Shown here piece after piece: positions 1 to 8,800 of a stretch of DNA of 64,000 bases. Under the pieces are notes generated by a model. That model ran no database searches. It had not been told where the DNA came from and was given only the letters and a program-made list of their open reading frames with translations. Each line of letters starts with the position of its first letter. The stretch's first letter is position 1. A program made the position numbers and the translations under genes. Origin of the DNA: Gammaproteobacteria bacterium (GTDB lineage Bacteria; Gemmatimonadota; Gemmatimonadetes; Longimicrobiales; Gaopeijiaceae); the NCBI GenBank assembly GCA_028820325.1, contig JAPPJO010000117.1, positions 21,070 through 85,069 on the forward strand, given 5' to 3'.

Positions 1-836
1 GCGGAGCCGCGCTTGGTGAAGACCTGGATGACGCCGGCCGAGGCCTCGGTGCCATACAGGGTGGTCGCCGCGGAGCCTTTGATGACCTCGATGCGCTCGA
101 TGTCGTTGGGGTTGATCATGTCGAGCGGGGTCACCGTGATGAGCGACGGACGTCCCAGCCCGGTGCCGGGGGTGGCCACCACCGGGAAGGCGTCGTCCAT
201 GATCCTCACGCCGTCCACATAGATGATCGGCTGGTTCGACATGGCCACGCTGGAGTTGCCGCGCAGGCGGATCTGCTTGCCCTGCGCGGGCTCGCTGCTT
301 CCGCCGATCACCTGTATGCCGGGCGCGGCCGCCTGCAGCAGGTCGGACACGTTGGCCTCGCGCTCGGGGATGTCGGTGAGGTTGATCTGGGCGATGGCGT
401 TGCCGATCTCGCGCCGGCGCGCGGCCCCCGCCGCCCCGGTCACGACGATCTCGTCGAGCCCCAGCGCCTCCGTCGTCAGAGCAAAGTCCCGGGTGACGGT
501 GCCGTCAACGGGCACGTCGACCGATTCGGTCACCGTCTGGAAGCCGATGCGCTCCGCCCGGAGTTCGTACGAACCCGGAGGTACGTTGAGGATGAGGTAG
601 CGCCCGTTCGACCGGGTCAGCGTCCCCAGGGTGGAACCGACCACGTACACCTGCACCTCGCCGACCGGAGCGCCCGACTGGGCGTCGGTGACGATTCCCG
701 TGATGCGGCCGTTCTGGGCGTGCGCGGGCAGTGGGGAGAGCATCGAGAGACCCGCCACAATGAGAACGGCCAACCCTCCTTCCAATCGACCAGGCCCGCG
801 GGGTCTGTGTGGAAAGAACAGGGACAATCGGGACAT
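1..836 (-). CDS. TonB-dependent outer-membrane receptor, N-terminal part (runs off window)
   Basis: N-terminal portion of a TonB-dependent receptor that would import a ligand across the outer membrane using TonB energy. From the ATG at 836 the reading is MSRLSLFFPHRPRG, then a hydrophobic stretch and a signal-peptidase-like site (PLPAHA|QN) near residue 43. A carboxypeptidase-regulatory-like beta-sandwich follows (GRITGIVTDAQSGAPVGE, then TRSNGRYLILNVPPGSYEL), then the linker ALGLDEIVVTG and a plug domain (GIQVIGGSS, IRLRGNSSVAMSNQPIIYVD, INPNDIERIEVIKGSAATTL, YGTEASAGVIQVFTK). This is the SusC/RagA-like layout. The barrel lies outside the window, so the substrate cannot be judged. A GTG/TTG start is not needed; the ATG places the signal peptide sensibly. 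Confidence 0.9.
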   Translation of the reverse strand, partial: MSRLSLFFPHRPRGPGRLEGGLAVLIVAGLSMLSPLPAHAQNGRITGIVTDAQSGAPVGEVQVYVVGSTLGTLTRSNGRYLILNVPPGSYELRAERIGFQTVTESVDVPVDGTVTRDFALTTEALGLDEIVVTGAAGAARRREIGNAIAQINLTDIPEREANVSDLLQAAAPGIQVIGGSSEPAQGKQIRLRGNSSVAMSNQPIIYVDGVRIMDDAFPVVATPGTGLGRPSLITVTPLDMINPNDIERIEVIKGSAATTLYGTEASAGVIQVFTKRGS

Positions 837-1191
837 GGAGCCCTCCTTCGGCGACGCAAGTCACCGGCGTTGCGCCCGGTGCGCCGAGAAACAGACTCCT
901 GCCAAAAGCCCCTGGGACGAACTCCCAGACCGCGCGTTGACCGAACTGCCGTCCCAAACGACGCTGGTGCTGGTGAATAGAGGGGTCGAACCGCAAACGT
1001 GTAGAATTGGCCGTGAGTGGGGGTCACGCAAGCAGCCGCGCGGGCGGCAGTTGGGAGACCGGAGCCGGCGTCGAGGCTTTCGGGGGTTGCGCGCGTCCGC
1101 GGCGGCGCGATAATCGTCAACCGAACGCCCATCGATTTGCGCGCGACACGGTGCCTCGCTCGAGCCCGTCGTCGGCCGGCCGGGAGGTGCC
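837..1191. other. Divergent intergenic region, no gene seen
   Basis: A 355-base gap separates the minus-strand TonB receptor from the plus-strand lipoprotein gene, so it should hold both promoters. I see no convincing -35/-10 pair and no protein with family features in any frame. Overlapping long open frames here are GC-driven and lack recognisable motifs. Confidence 0.5.
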
Positions 1192-1683
1192 ATGCGAGGG
1201 ACGAACGCGAGACAGGCCATCTGCACTGTCGCGACCTTGCTGCTGTTCTCCGCGTGTTACCGCTACGTGCCGATGGAAACGGCGGCGGCGGCGCCCGGGG
1301 AGCCGGTGAGAGTCTACGTGACCCAGGCCGGCGCAGAGGACTTCCGGGAGGTCTACGAGGTGGACTAGGCCTTGCCCAGGGTGCGCGGGACGGTTGTCGG
1401 ACGGGACGCCGGCGATCTGTTGCTGATGGTAGAGGTCGCGCGGAGGCAGGTGGGCTTCCAGGCGGTCGGGCTCGAGCAGACGCTGCGCATCCCCGAGGGC
1501 GAAATACTCGCGACGGAACGCCGTTCCCTGAACGGGCTCGCCACTTCCGCCTTCGTGGGGGTCGTCGCCGGTGGCGTGGCAGCGATCCTCAGCTTCATTC
1601 TGGAGTCCGAGGGCGAGCCCGCGCCGCCCGATCCGGACCCGGATCTGATGGTGCCGCTGATCTCTGTACCCGTGGGACGGTAG
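1192..1683 (+). pseudogene. Small lipoprotein interrupted by an in-frame TAG
   Basis: The ATG at 1192 opens a lipoprotein signal (hydrophobic TVATLLLF, then lipobox FSAC at residue 21) followed by YRYVPMETAAAAPGEPVRVY. After 58 codons the frame hits TAG at 1366-1368. It continues open in the same frame for another 104 codons (ALPRVRGTVVGRDAGDLLLM ... TLRIPEGEIL), then a membrane-like segment (SAFVGVVAGGVAAILSFIL) and an acidic proline-rich tail, ending at TAG 1681-1683. The pre-stop part (PGEPVRVYVTQAG) and post-stop part (RVRGTVVG) read as two halves of one small beta-type lipoprotein domain. The likely state is a nonsense mutation or assembly error. The downstream part could also start alone at TTG 1372 but would have no signal peptide. 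Function unknown. Confidence 0.55.
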
Positions 1684-1699
1684 GCTGAAGCGAGCCCGG

Positions 1700-2368
1700 C
1701 TACCGCCGCTCGGCGCTGCAGTCGGTGAGGTTCACGCAGGTCACTTCGTAGAGATGCCGCTGGCCCGGGGGGAGGGCCAGCACGCTGGCGGCCGCGACCG
1801 CGTCCCGGATGTCCACCGGCTGACCCGGTCGGAACGTGATGGTGGCGCGCCAGCGCTGGGCGCTGCCGTCCCCGTAGGACTCGATCCTGGTGTCGGTCAC
1901 CCACTGCACCTCGGAGAAGGCCCGGTTCAGATCCGACAGATCCGTGGCGCCTCGCGGCCCGGTCGCGAGCGGAAGCCACACCGTCTCCACGGAGAAGGGA
2001 TGGTTCTCGCGCCAGCGGTTGAGGGCCGCGTTCACCTGCTCGTGGTCCGTCCCCGTGTTCAGCAGGTGCTGGGCGTAGGACTGGAGCAGCAGATCGTTGT
2101 GCTTGACGTCCGAGGCGAGCGCCTCTTCCAGGAGAGCCAGGAAGGTCTCGTCGTCGCCCTGCTGCAGCGCCTGAACGGCCTCCAGGAATTCCGTATCCGG
2201 GTCTCCGGGGTTGATGACCGACACGACATCGGTCATGTCCCCCCACTTCTCGTTGAGGAAGTCGACCGGCTCCTGTCCGCGCGACACCAGGTACTCCCGG
2301 CCCCCCACGATGACGGCGATCACGTAGATGCCGATCAGCATGCGATAACGCCTGTACCAGTCGGCCAC
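1700..2368 (-). CDS. Membrane-anchored hypothetical protein
   Basis: 222-residue protein of no family I recognise. It begins WYRRYRMLIGIYVIAVIVGG, a single N-terminal transmembrane anchor, followed by an extracytoplasmic domain rich in acidic and helical segments (FLEAVQALQQGDDETFLALL looks TPR-like) and a C-terminal part with two cysteines (VTCVNLTDCS) that could form a disulfide. The GTG at 2368 overlaps the last base of the TAG of the upstream membrane-protein gene (TAGTG), so I chose it over the internal ATG at 2341; the overlap implies translational coupling. The pair may form one membrane complex. Function unknown. Confidence 0.7.
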   Translation of the reverse strand: MADWYRRYRMLIGIYVIAVIVGGREYLVSRGQEPVDFLNEKWGDMTDVVSVINPGDPDTEFLEAVQALQQGDDETFLALLEEALASDVKHNDLLLQSYAQHLLNTGTDHEQVNAALNRWRENHPFSVETVWLPLATGPRGATDLSDLNRAFSEVQWVTDTRIESYGDGSAQRWRATITFRPGQPVDIRDAVAAASVLALPPGQRHLYEVTCVNLTDCSAERR

Positions 2369-3450
2369 TAGAGCCCCCGCTGGGTCTGCTTGTCGCGCAC
2401 CTTCCAGATGAACGAGTCGAGGTAGTAGTGCATGAGCCCGTAGGCGTAGACCATCATCTGCGAGAAGAGGGCGTAGCCGCTGGAGTAGTCGAGCGCCGGA
2501 ATGCCGAACTCGGGCAGCGCGGGATAGGGGGCGAAGTTCACCACCCCGAACCCGAACTCGTCCAGCGGACGGTTGATGAGGAGCTGGAAGAGGACGGCGT
2601 AGGCCGCGCCGCCCACGAGGAACCAGCGCAGCCTGCCCTTGCCGGTCACCCGCGACCAGAAGCCGGGTCTGGAGGTCCCCTTGCTGGCGGTACGGCGCAT
2701 GTAGGAATACACCATGACGATGTACTGGACGCCGTGCATGAGACGGTGCGCGACCGCGTAGAGCAGGATCGAGGTGGTCTGCCAGGCCACGAAGTACCAG
2801 AGGAAGTAGCTGGCCCCGATGAACAGGTACTTGATGGGGTTGATGGTTCCGCCCGCGGCCGCGATCTGCCGCAGGTGCAGCGCGTAGACGATCAGATATC
2901 CCACCAGCACGATCTGGCTGACCGTCAGCAGCCCGTCCACGAAGCCCGCCGACACCGGCACGTGCATGCGGTGCAGCTCCCGGATCCACAGGAAGCGGAA
3001 CATGGGTGCGCTGATGAACATGTAGCCGTACAGCACGCAGTGCAGGCCGAGGTCGAAGCGACGCGTCGAGGGAAGCCCGGCGCCGGCCTTGAAGTCGTAG
3101 ATGCGCGCGAGCCCGTGCTGCTGCATGAGGCTGTGCTGATGGTCCCAGGCGGTGACCAGCAGCAGCAGGGTGATGGGCGCGAACTGCAGGCCCAGGACGG
3201 TGAAGCCGACGATGACGATCGGGCCGGCGATGAGCCGGTTTCTGAAGCGCTCCCAGATGTCGGGCATCCCGTAGGAGCGCACCCACCCGGCGTAGTGATG
3301 GGGGATGGTGATCCACAGATTGATGGACGCCACCGCCACGTAGGGGAGCCAGGCCTGGAAGCCCAGCGCGAGCGCGACGGCGAAGAAAGGCAGCCCGAGG
3401 AACCAGACGATGTCCGCTCGGCGATTCAGGATGTAGCCCGTCTTGAACAT
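2368..3450 (-). CDS. Multi-pass membrane protein with conserved-looking histidine clusters
   Basis: 360-residue integral membrane protein with about eight hydrophobic segments. Several histidine-rich motifs sit at membrane borders: IPHHYAGW, WDHQHSLMQQHGLARIY, AHRLMHGVQYIVM and a C-terminal HYYLDSFIWKVRD. Such spacing suggests metal or heme binding, as in membrane di-iron or cytochrome-like enzymes, but I cannot assign a family; similar C-terminal H-x3-D-x3-WK motifs occur in uncharacterised bacterial membrane proteins. It is upstream of, and overlaps by one base, the membrane-anchored protein at 1700-2368. The ATG at 3450 gives MFKTGYILNRRADIVWFLG. Confidence 0.75.
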   Translation of the reverse strand: MFKTGYILNRRADIVWFLGLPFFAVALALGFQAWLPYVAVASINLWITIPHHYAGWVRSYGMPDIWERFRNRLIAGPIVIVGFTVLGLQFAPITLLLLVTAWDHQHSLMQQHGLARIYDFKAGAGLPSTRRFDLGLHCVLYGYMFISAPMFRFLWIRELHRMHVPVSAGFVDGLLTVSQIVLVGYLIVYALHLRQIAAAGGTINPIKYLFIGASYFLWYFVAWQTTSILLYAVAHRLMHGVQYIVMVYSYMRRTASKGTSRPGFWSRVTGKGRLRWFLVGGAAYAVLFQLLINRPLDEFGFGVVNFAPYPALPEFGIPALDYSSGYALFSQMMVYAYGLMHYYLDSFIWKVRDKQTQRGL

Positions 3451-3597
3451 GTCCGCCAGGTTGCAGATGACGACGTTCCGGTGGACCTCTGGTACCCATC
3501 ATCCCACAGTGGACGGTAGAACCGGGGGTGCCTGGAAGGCAACATCGGGATTCTCTTGTACATCGATGTCGAGGACGGGACCGGGAACACCTGACTG

Positions 3598-4287
3598 ATG
3601 TGTGGACGCTTCACCCAGAAGGCGTCGCCGCGGGAAGTCTACGACCTCTACGGCTTGACCGGACCTCCCCCTTCGCTGGCGCGAGATCCCCGCTACAACG
3701 GCGCTCCGACGCAGGATTTCGCGGTCTGCCGTGTCGATGACGGCGGCAGCCGGCACATCGCGGAGCTCCGCTGGGGCCTCGTCCCCTCGTGGTGGAAGGA
3801 CGCTGGCGCGGGGCCGCCGCTGATCAACGCGCGCGCAGAGACGATTCGCGAGAAGCGGGTGTTCGCGGACGCCTTTCGCGAGCGGCGTTGCCTCGTTCCC
3901 GCCAACGGCTGGTTTGAATGGCAGGGGCCGTCGCAGACGAGGCAGCCGTTCTACCTGACGCTGGTCGGCGGAGGGCCCATCTCCTTTGCCGGCATCTGGG
4001 AACGCTGGGAGGCGCGGCGGGAAGTCGTCGAGTCCTTCGCGATCCTCACCACGCCGGCGGCGACCGCACTCACGGACATCCACCACCGGCAGCCCGCCAT
4101 CGTGGATCCGGAGTGGTTCGCAGAGTGGCTTGACCCTTCCAGTCAGGCCCACGAGCTTCTCGATCGACTGAGCACCCCCAATCCCGGGCCGTACCAACGA
4201 TGGCCCGTCAGCGCGCGCGTCAACAGTGTTCGGAACGACGACCCGGACCTTCTGCGGCCCGTCGGGGAGCAGTTGCGGCTGATCTGA
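3598..4287 (+). CDS. SRAP-domain protein (YedK/HMCES family)
   Basis: 229-residue SRAP (SOS response-associated peptidase) protein. Family members crosslink to abasic sites in single-stranded DNA through the N-terminal cysteine, protecting replication forks. The diagnostic residues are present: Cys2 exposed after Met removal (MCGRFTQ), Asn34 (RYNGAPTQ), Glu107 in NGWFEWQG and the His pair at 162-163 in TDIHHRQPAIV. RWGLVPSWW and INARAETI are also canonical. Length matches the family. It stands alone between a divergent membrane gene and the PhoX-like gene 16 bases downstream, with no visible LexA-type operator. Confidence 0.93.
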   Translation: MCGRFTQKASPREVYDLYGLTGPPPSLARDPRYNGAPTQDFAVCRVDDGGSRHIAELRWGLVPSWWKDAGAGPPLINARAETIREKRVFADAFRERRCLVPANGWFEWQGPSQTRQPFYLTLVGGGPISFAGIWERWEARREVVESFAILTTPAATALTDIHHRQPAIVDPEWFAEWLDPSSQAHELLDRLSTPNPGPYQRWPVSARVNSVRNDDPDLLRPVGEQLRLI

Positions 4288-4303
4288 TGAGGGAGGAATC
4301 GAG

Positions 4304-5737
4304 ATGACTCTGGGACGCCGAACCTTTCTCTCGCGGCTGGCTTCCGCCGGGGGGCTTGCCGCGTGTGCGCCATCCCTTGCGGGGCTGGTTGCGTGCGGCA
4401 GCGAACGGCGGGGTGAAGCCGTTGACCCGAGTTCGTGGATCATCGAGCCATACGGCCCGCTGGTGCGCTCTCCGGACTGCCCCGAACTCGAGATCGCCGA
4501 GCACCTTCACTGCGTGCGGCTGAGTTCGGGCGGGGTTCCCTCGCCGGTGCGCGAGGGGTTCCTGGTCCCGAACGCGTTCGATGGGATGGCGGCGTTCCCG
4601 ATGGCGAACGGCAACGTGCGCCTCATCCGGAATCACGAGATGACCGACCCGCCGGAGTCGGCGCGGCCGATCGGCTCGCCGGCCTACGACGACGCCGGGA
4701 GCGGCGGCACGACTTCGCTCGAGGTGCGCATCACCGGGGAGGGCGAGGGCCTGCGCGCGGAGCTGGTGGACGAGTTTGCGTCACTCGCGGGCACTCGCGT
4801 GAACTGCGCGGGCGGTCCGACCCCCTGGGGAAGCTGGCTGTCGTGCGAAGAAACCACGGAGGGGCGGGGTGATGGTTTCCAAAGGCCCCACGGGTACATC
4901 TTCGAAGTGCCCGTCGACGCCACCGGCCCCGTGGATCCGGTGCCCCTCACGGCCATGGGCCGCTTCGTGCACGAGGCGGTGGCGGTCGATCCGGAGACGG
5001 GGATCGTGTACGAGACGGAGGACACCTGGTACGTGCCGCTCGTCCCCAATCGGCCCGGCGCCGGGCTCTATCGGTTCATTCCGCGCGAGCCCGGGGTGCT
5101 TGCCGCTGGAGGGAGACTGCAGATGATGGCGGTCACCGGGGAGCCCGGCTACCTGACCGCCCGCAACCAGACTGCGGGTACGGTCCTGCCCGTCCACTGG
5201 GTCGACATCGACGACCCGGATCCCGAAGACGCCGGGCGCGACGAGCTGGCGGTGTTCCGGCAGGGGCTCGCGAAGGGAGGAGCCCGCTTCGCCCGCCTGG
5301 AGGGGGCCTTCCATGGGGACGGCGGCATCTACGTGGTCTCCACCAACGGCGGCGACGCAACCTCCGGGCAGGTCTTCCACTACCGGCCGACCTCCGCCGA
5401 CCAGGGCGAGCTGACGCTCGTGTTCGAGTCGCCCGCGCCGGAGGTGCTGGACAGTCCGGACAACATCGTGCTCAGCCCGCGCGGCGGGCTGGTCATGTGC
5501 GAGGACGGAAGCGGCGAGCAGCACGTGCGCGCGCTCGACCGGGAGGGCAGGATCGTCAACCTGGCACGCGCGCCGCTGGGGCCGGAGGGAGGGACGGCCG
5601 GCGAGTTCGCGGGCTCCTGCTTCAGCCCGGACGGGCGCGTGCTGTTCTTCAACCAGCAGGGCGGGCGCCGCGCGGGCAGCACCCGGTCGAGCGCCACCTA
5701 CGCGATGTGGGGACCGTGGGAGGACGGGCCCGTATGA
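4304..5737 (+). CDS. PhoX-like secreted protein (DUF839), Tat substrate
   Basis: 477-residue member of the PhoX/DUF839 family, calcium- and iron-dependent phosphatases of the periplasm. The N-terminus carries a twin-arginine signal (LGRRTFLSRLASAGGLAA); a further cysteine in LVACGSE might serve as a lipobox. Family motifs include NGNVRLIRNHEMTDP, GGTTSLEVRI, NCAGGPTPWGSWLSCEET, GRFVHEAVAVDPETGIVYET, EDTWYVPLVPN, SPDNIVLSPRGGLVMCEDG and FAGSCFSPDGRVLFFNQQ. These supply the acidic and polar ligands of the propeller active site. It overlaps the next gene by four bases (ATGA). Phosphatase activity is inferred from the family; some DUF839 proteins are uncharacterised. Confidence 0.85.
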   Translation: MTLGRRTFLSRLASAGGLAACAPSLAGLVACGSERRGEAVDPSSWIIEPYGPLVRSPDCPELEIAEHLHCVRLSSGGVPSPVREGFLVPNAFDGMAAFPMANGNVRLIRNHEMTDPPESARPIGSPAYDDAGSGGTTSLEVRITGEGEGLRAELVDEFASLAGTRVNCAGGPTPWGSWLSCEETTEGRGDGFQRPHGYIFEVPVDATGPVDPVPLTAMGRFVHEAVAVDPETGIVYETEDTWYVPLVPNRPGAGLYRFIPREPGVLAAGGRLQMMAVTGEPGYLTARNQTAGTVLPVHWVDIDDPDPEDAGRDELAVFRQGLAKGGARFARLEGAFHGDGGIYVVSTNGGDATSGQVFHYRPTSADQGELTLVFESPAPEVLDSPDNIVLSPRGGLVMCEDGSGEQHVRALDREGRIVNLARAPLGPEGGTAGEFAGSCFSPDGRVLFFNQQGGRRAGSTRSSATYAMWGPWEDGPV

Positions 5738-6663
5738 GCGGCGCCGCGGTGTTCGGCGCGCTCGCGATTGCGGCCGCATGGGCCCTCAGCCCCGCTGACG
5801 GGCAGGCCCAGTCCGCCGAACACGGGCCGCTGGTGCTCGAGTTGCCCGCCAGCACCCGCGGGCTGGCGCTGGGCGGCGCCTTCTACGCGGTGGGCAACGA
5901 CAGCGACGCCGTGTTCCACAACCCGGCCCTGATCGGAGGCAACGGCGTGATCGGCGGGGCGATGCAGCGCTTCGGGACCGCAAGCCTGCTCGCCACGGTA
6001 TCCGGCGCCGCCGACTGGTCCTCGGCCAGCGTGGCCGTGGGGGTTCAGACGCTGAGCTATGGAGTACCGGACCGGGGTGCGGCCGTCCTGTCCCACGACG
6101 CGCAGTCGCTCTTCACCAACTGGAAGACGGGAACGGCCGAGGTCGCCGTCTCGGTGGGGTATGCGCGGGAGGTGCGGGGCATACGGGCCGGCATCACCGG
6201 CAAGCTGCTGGACCAGCGCCTGGGCGGTCACCACGACGCCACCGGGGCCGTCGACCTGGGGGTGGCGGTCGGGGCCGGGCCTGCCCGGCTGGGGCTCGCC
6301 GTGCAGAACCTGGGGCCGGGGCTCACGCTGGGCGAAGTCGAGGTCCCACTGCCCTGGCGGGTCACGGCGGGCGGGTCGACCCCGGCCATCCCGGTGGGAC
6401 CGCTCGACCTGGGTTGGACCGCCGCGGTCTCCCGCGAGGCGGATGGCGCGGTCGTTCCCGGGGCGGGGATGGAGATCGCGTACTGGCCCGTGCGCGGACG
6501 GACCTTTACGGCCCGCTTCGGCGTCCGGCGCGCGCCGAACGGCTTCGGACGCCCGGTCACCTTCGGTGGGGCGTTCAACGGCGACCGGCTCGCCATCGAC
6601 TACGCCTGGCAGCGCTATGAGGGCGGCGAGGGGGCGCACCGCTTCGGGTTGAGCTGGCGGTAG
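5734..6663 (+). CDS. PorV/PorQ-like outer-membrane beta-barrel protein
   Basis: 309-residue exported protein. The ATG at 5734 overlaps the preceding TGA. A signal peptide (FGALAIAAAWALSPADGQAQ) is followed by the hallmark of the PorV/UPF0164 barrel family, LELPASTRGLALGGAFYAVG then NDSDAVFHNPALIGG, and by alternating amphipathic strands ending FGLSWR, an aromatic/basic C-terminus typical of barrels. In Bacteroidetes PorV works with type IX secretion; I see no Por/Gld secretion gene adjacent, so that role is not claimed. The gene is coupled to the PhoX-like gene and may share its transcript. Confidence 0.75.
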   Translation: MSGAAVFGALAIAAAWALSPADGQAQSAEHGPLVLELPASTRGLALGGAFYAVGNDSDAVFHNPALIGGNGVIGGAMQRFGTASLLATVSGAADWSSASVAVGVQTLSYGVPDRGAAVLSHDAQSLFTNWKTGTAEVAVSVGYAREVRGIRAGITGKLLDQRLGGHHDATGAVDLGVAVGAGPARLGLAVQNLGPGLTLGEVEVPLPWRVTAGGSTPAIPVGPLDLGWTAAVSREADGAVVPGAGMEIAYWPVRGRTFTARFGVRRAPNGFGRPVTFGGAFNGDRLAIDYAWQRYEGGEGAHRFGLSWR

Positions 6664-6684
6664 CAGCTCAGCCGGGACGATGGA

Positions 6685-8631
6685 TCAGGGCACCCGCACC
6701 GCCGTGTAGGCCGGGTCCATGCGGGCGAACCCCACGTCGTCCAGCACCACCTCGCCCGCGACCGTGCGGTCGAAGATCAGCCCGACTTCCCTGAGTGCGT
6801 CCAGCCGGAGACCCGGGGCCGCCTCGACGAAGTCCGCCAGCGGAATCGAGTAACTCTGCAGCAGCAGTTCGAACAGATTGGCGAAGCGGTCGTCCTCGAG
6901 GTCGCGGCGCCGCAGGACCCGCATCTCCAGGGGCCTGCGCACCGGTCCGTAGCGGCTTAACGGCACGGAGGCGACGGCGCCGTTCGCATCCCGCGCGACG
7001 ATGCTCAGGTCGGGTGGCGCATCGTCCGCGTCCTCGTCCCCGGAGTCGCGGACGTCATCTCCGGAATCGCCGGCGTCGCGTGCGTTCTCCTCGCTTTCGT
7101 CGCCGGCGCTCCGCGGCCCTGGTGTCGCCCGGGTGACCGCCAGCGACAGTTCCAACGAGGTTTCGGGCCCGAGATCCCACTCGCCGGCGAGCGTCGCGGG
7201 GAGCACGATGGCGTAGGCCGCGGCCGGGCCCAGCGTGTCCGCGCCCGCGATGCGGTTGTTCCAGCCCAGCCACACGGCCTGATTGTCCTGGGACGCCGAG
7301 GTCTCCGGCCGGTTGCTCGACCGCAACCCGATGCGCCCCTCCCGCCAGGTCGACAGGCTGTCGCCGCGCATGCGAACTCCGGCGTGGGTTCCCGAGGTGA
7401 CGTCGATGTCCTCCTCGTAGTCGGCCAGCGTGCGGAAGCTCTCGGTCTGGAAGCGGGTCACATACATGGTCTTCGGCAGCCAGCCGCCGATCACCCGGTG
7501 ATCGCGGAACATCGGCAGATAGCGGCGGTCGTCCCGCAGCGTGGTCTCCAGGAAGGCGGAGATGTAGATCTCGGCGAAGCGGCGCTGGTCTTCTCCGGGC
7601 ATGAGCGCGCGCAGGTCCAGGATTCGTCCGCTGCGCGGCCCGTTGTCGTGCGCGCCCCACACCGTGTTCCACTGCCCGTGGTTGGCGCGGTAGACCCAGA
7701 CGGCCGTCTTGAGGCGCGGCTGCCCATCGGTGAACCTCACGCGCTTGTACAGGCGCAGGCCGTGAAAGCTGGTCACGTCGCCGTCGTGCGACCCGTGGAA
7801 GACCATGTAGTTCACGTTCTCCACCGGCACGAACCGGTTGGTGGGCAGGTACTGCCCGTCCACCGGCGCGATGGCGATGATCGCGCGGATGTCGTAGTCG
7901 AAGTCGAACTCGAGGGAGGCGTCGTCGGGGTAGCGCTCGAGGCGGTTGAAGGCAGCGGCGTGCCCCACCGCCTCGCCGCCCCTCGAGTGCCCGATGAGGG
8001 CGATGCGCTCCATGTCGACGCGCCCGTGGAAGAGGTTGTCCTCGTCTTCGTTGAACTCCTTCCACACGCCCACGTGCTGCAGCAGGAACCAGCCCCGGGC
8101 GTCGTTCTCGCCCCGGATTCCGCCGTTGATGAAGTTCATGTCCACGGAGGCCAGGATGTACCCGCGGCTGGCCAGCAGCTCTCCCAGATAGTCGTAGCCG
8201 GGATCCGAGAAGTCGCGCATGTTGTGGTTGCCGTGCACCACCAGCACCAGCGGGAAGGGGCCGTCGCCGACCGGATACCAGACGCGCGCGTTAAGCGGGA
8301 AGCGATCCGGCTCGAAGCCCCAGTAGCTGTTGCGGCTCTCCGCCGACGAACCGAGATCGACCAGCTTCGACGCGTCGACGGGCTCGGTGACGTAGGTGAC
8401 CGAGTCGCGGTACTCGGGCCGGTTCCTGTCGGAGCCGCTGCCGTAGTAGAGGGTGCGCACCTCGTGGGGGCCGCGCCGCCCGGGATCGGGCGCCTCCAGA
8501 AGCTGACGCGCGAGGACGTCATCGGCGTCGCTGGGAGCCAGTTCCAGTGGTCCCCGGCAACCCACAAGCGGAATGAGCGCGAGGATCCCGACCCATCTTA
8601 CGGTAGTCCGCAGGCAGCCGGATGGTTGCAA
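6685..8631 (-). CDS. Alpha/beta-hydrolase lipoprotein (serine hydrolase)
   Basis: 648-residue predicted lipoprotein. I place the start at TTG 8631 because a GGAGGAGAAAGG ribosome-binding site sits just upstream and the reading then gives a lipoprotein signal (VGILALIPLVGC). The hydrolase core shows LVLVVHGNHN (oxyanion region), a nucleophile elbow GHSRGGE, IIAIAPVDGQ, an aspartate in FHGSHDGDV and a histidine in YRANHGQWN, so the Ser-Asp-His triad seems complete. This resembles dienelactone-hydrolase or PET-hydrolase-type folds. The C-terminal third is a beta-rich domain with an acidic Glu/Asp stretch (residues roughly 530-560). Substrate unknown. It converges on the PorV-like gene with a 21-base gap. 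Confidence 0.8.
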   Translation of the reverse strand: MQPSGCLRTTVRWVGILALIPLVGCRGPLELAPSDADDVLARQLLEAPDPGRRGPHEVRTLYYGSGSDRNRPEYRDSVTYVTEPVDASKLVDLGSSAESRNSYWGFEPDRFPLNARVWYPVGDGPFPLVLVVHGNHNMRDFSDPGYDYLGELLASRGYILASVDMNFINGGIRGENDARGWFLLQHVGVWKEFNEDEDNLFHGRVDMERIALIGHSRGGEAVGHAAAFNRLERYPDDASLEFDFDYDIRAIIAIAPVDGQYLPTNRFVPVENVNYMVFHGSHDGDVTSFHGLRLYKRVRFTDGQPRLKTAVWVYRANHGQWNTVWGAHDNGPRSGRILDLRALMPGEDQRRFAEIYISAFLETTLRDDRRYLPMFRDHRVIGGWLPKTMYVTRFQTESFRTLADYEEDIDVTSGTHAGVRMRGDSLSTWREGRIGLRSSNRPETSASQDNQAVWLGWNNRIAGADTLGPAAAYAIVLPATLAGEWDLGPETSLELSLAVTRATPGPRSAGDESEENARDAGDSGDDVRDSGDEDADDAPPDLSIVARDANGAVASVPLSRYGPVRRPLEMRVLRRRDLEDDRFANLFELLLQSYSIPLADFVEAAPGLRLDALREVGLIFDRTVAGEVVLDDVGFARMDPAYTAVRVP

Positions 8632-8800
8632 GACCTTTCTCCTCCACGCAAAATGCGCTAACGGCGGCGCGTTGCTCGGCGGTGGCCCGGACGGAGCCCG
8701 GGCGCAGCATTCTAGGTGTCCCCGGCCACCTCGATCAAGCAGCCCGCCGAGGCGGACCCATTCAGGAACCTTCCGCCGGATGAAGCGATAGGAGCGTTCC

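Noticed and set aside
837..1191. Overlapping open frames upstream of the interrupted lipoprotein
   Set aside because: No ribosome site, signal or motif; they overlap one another on both strands in a region expected to hold promoters.
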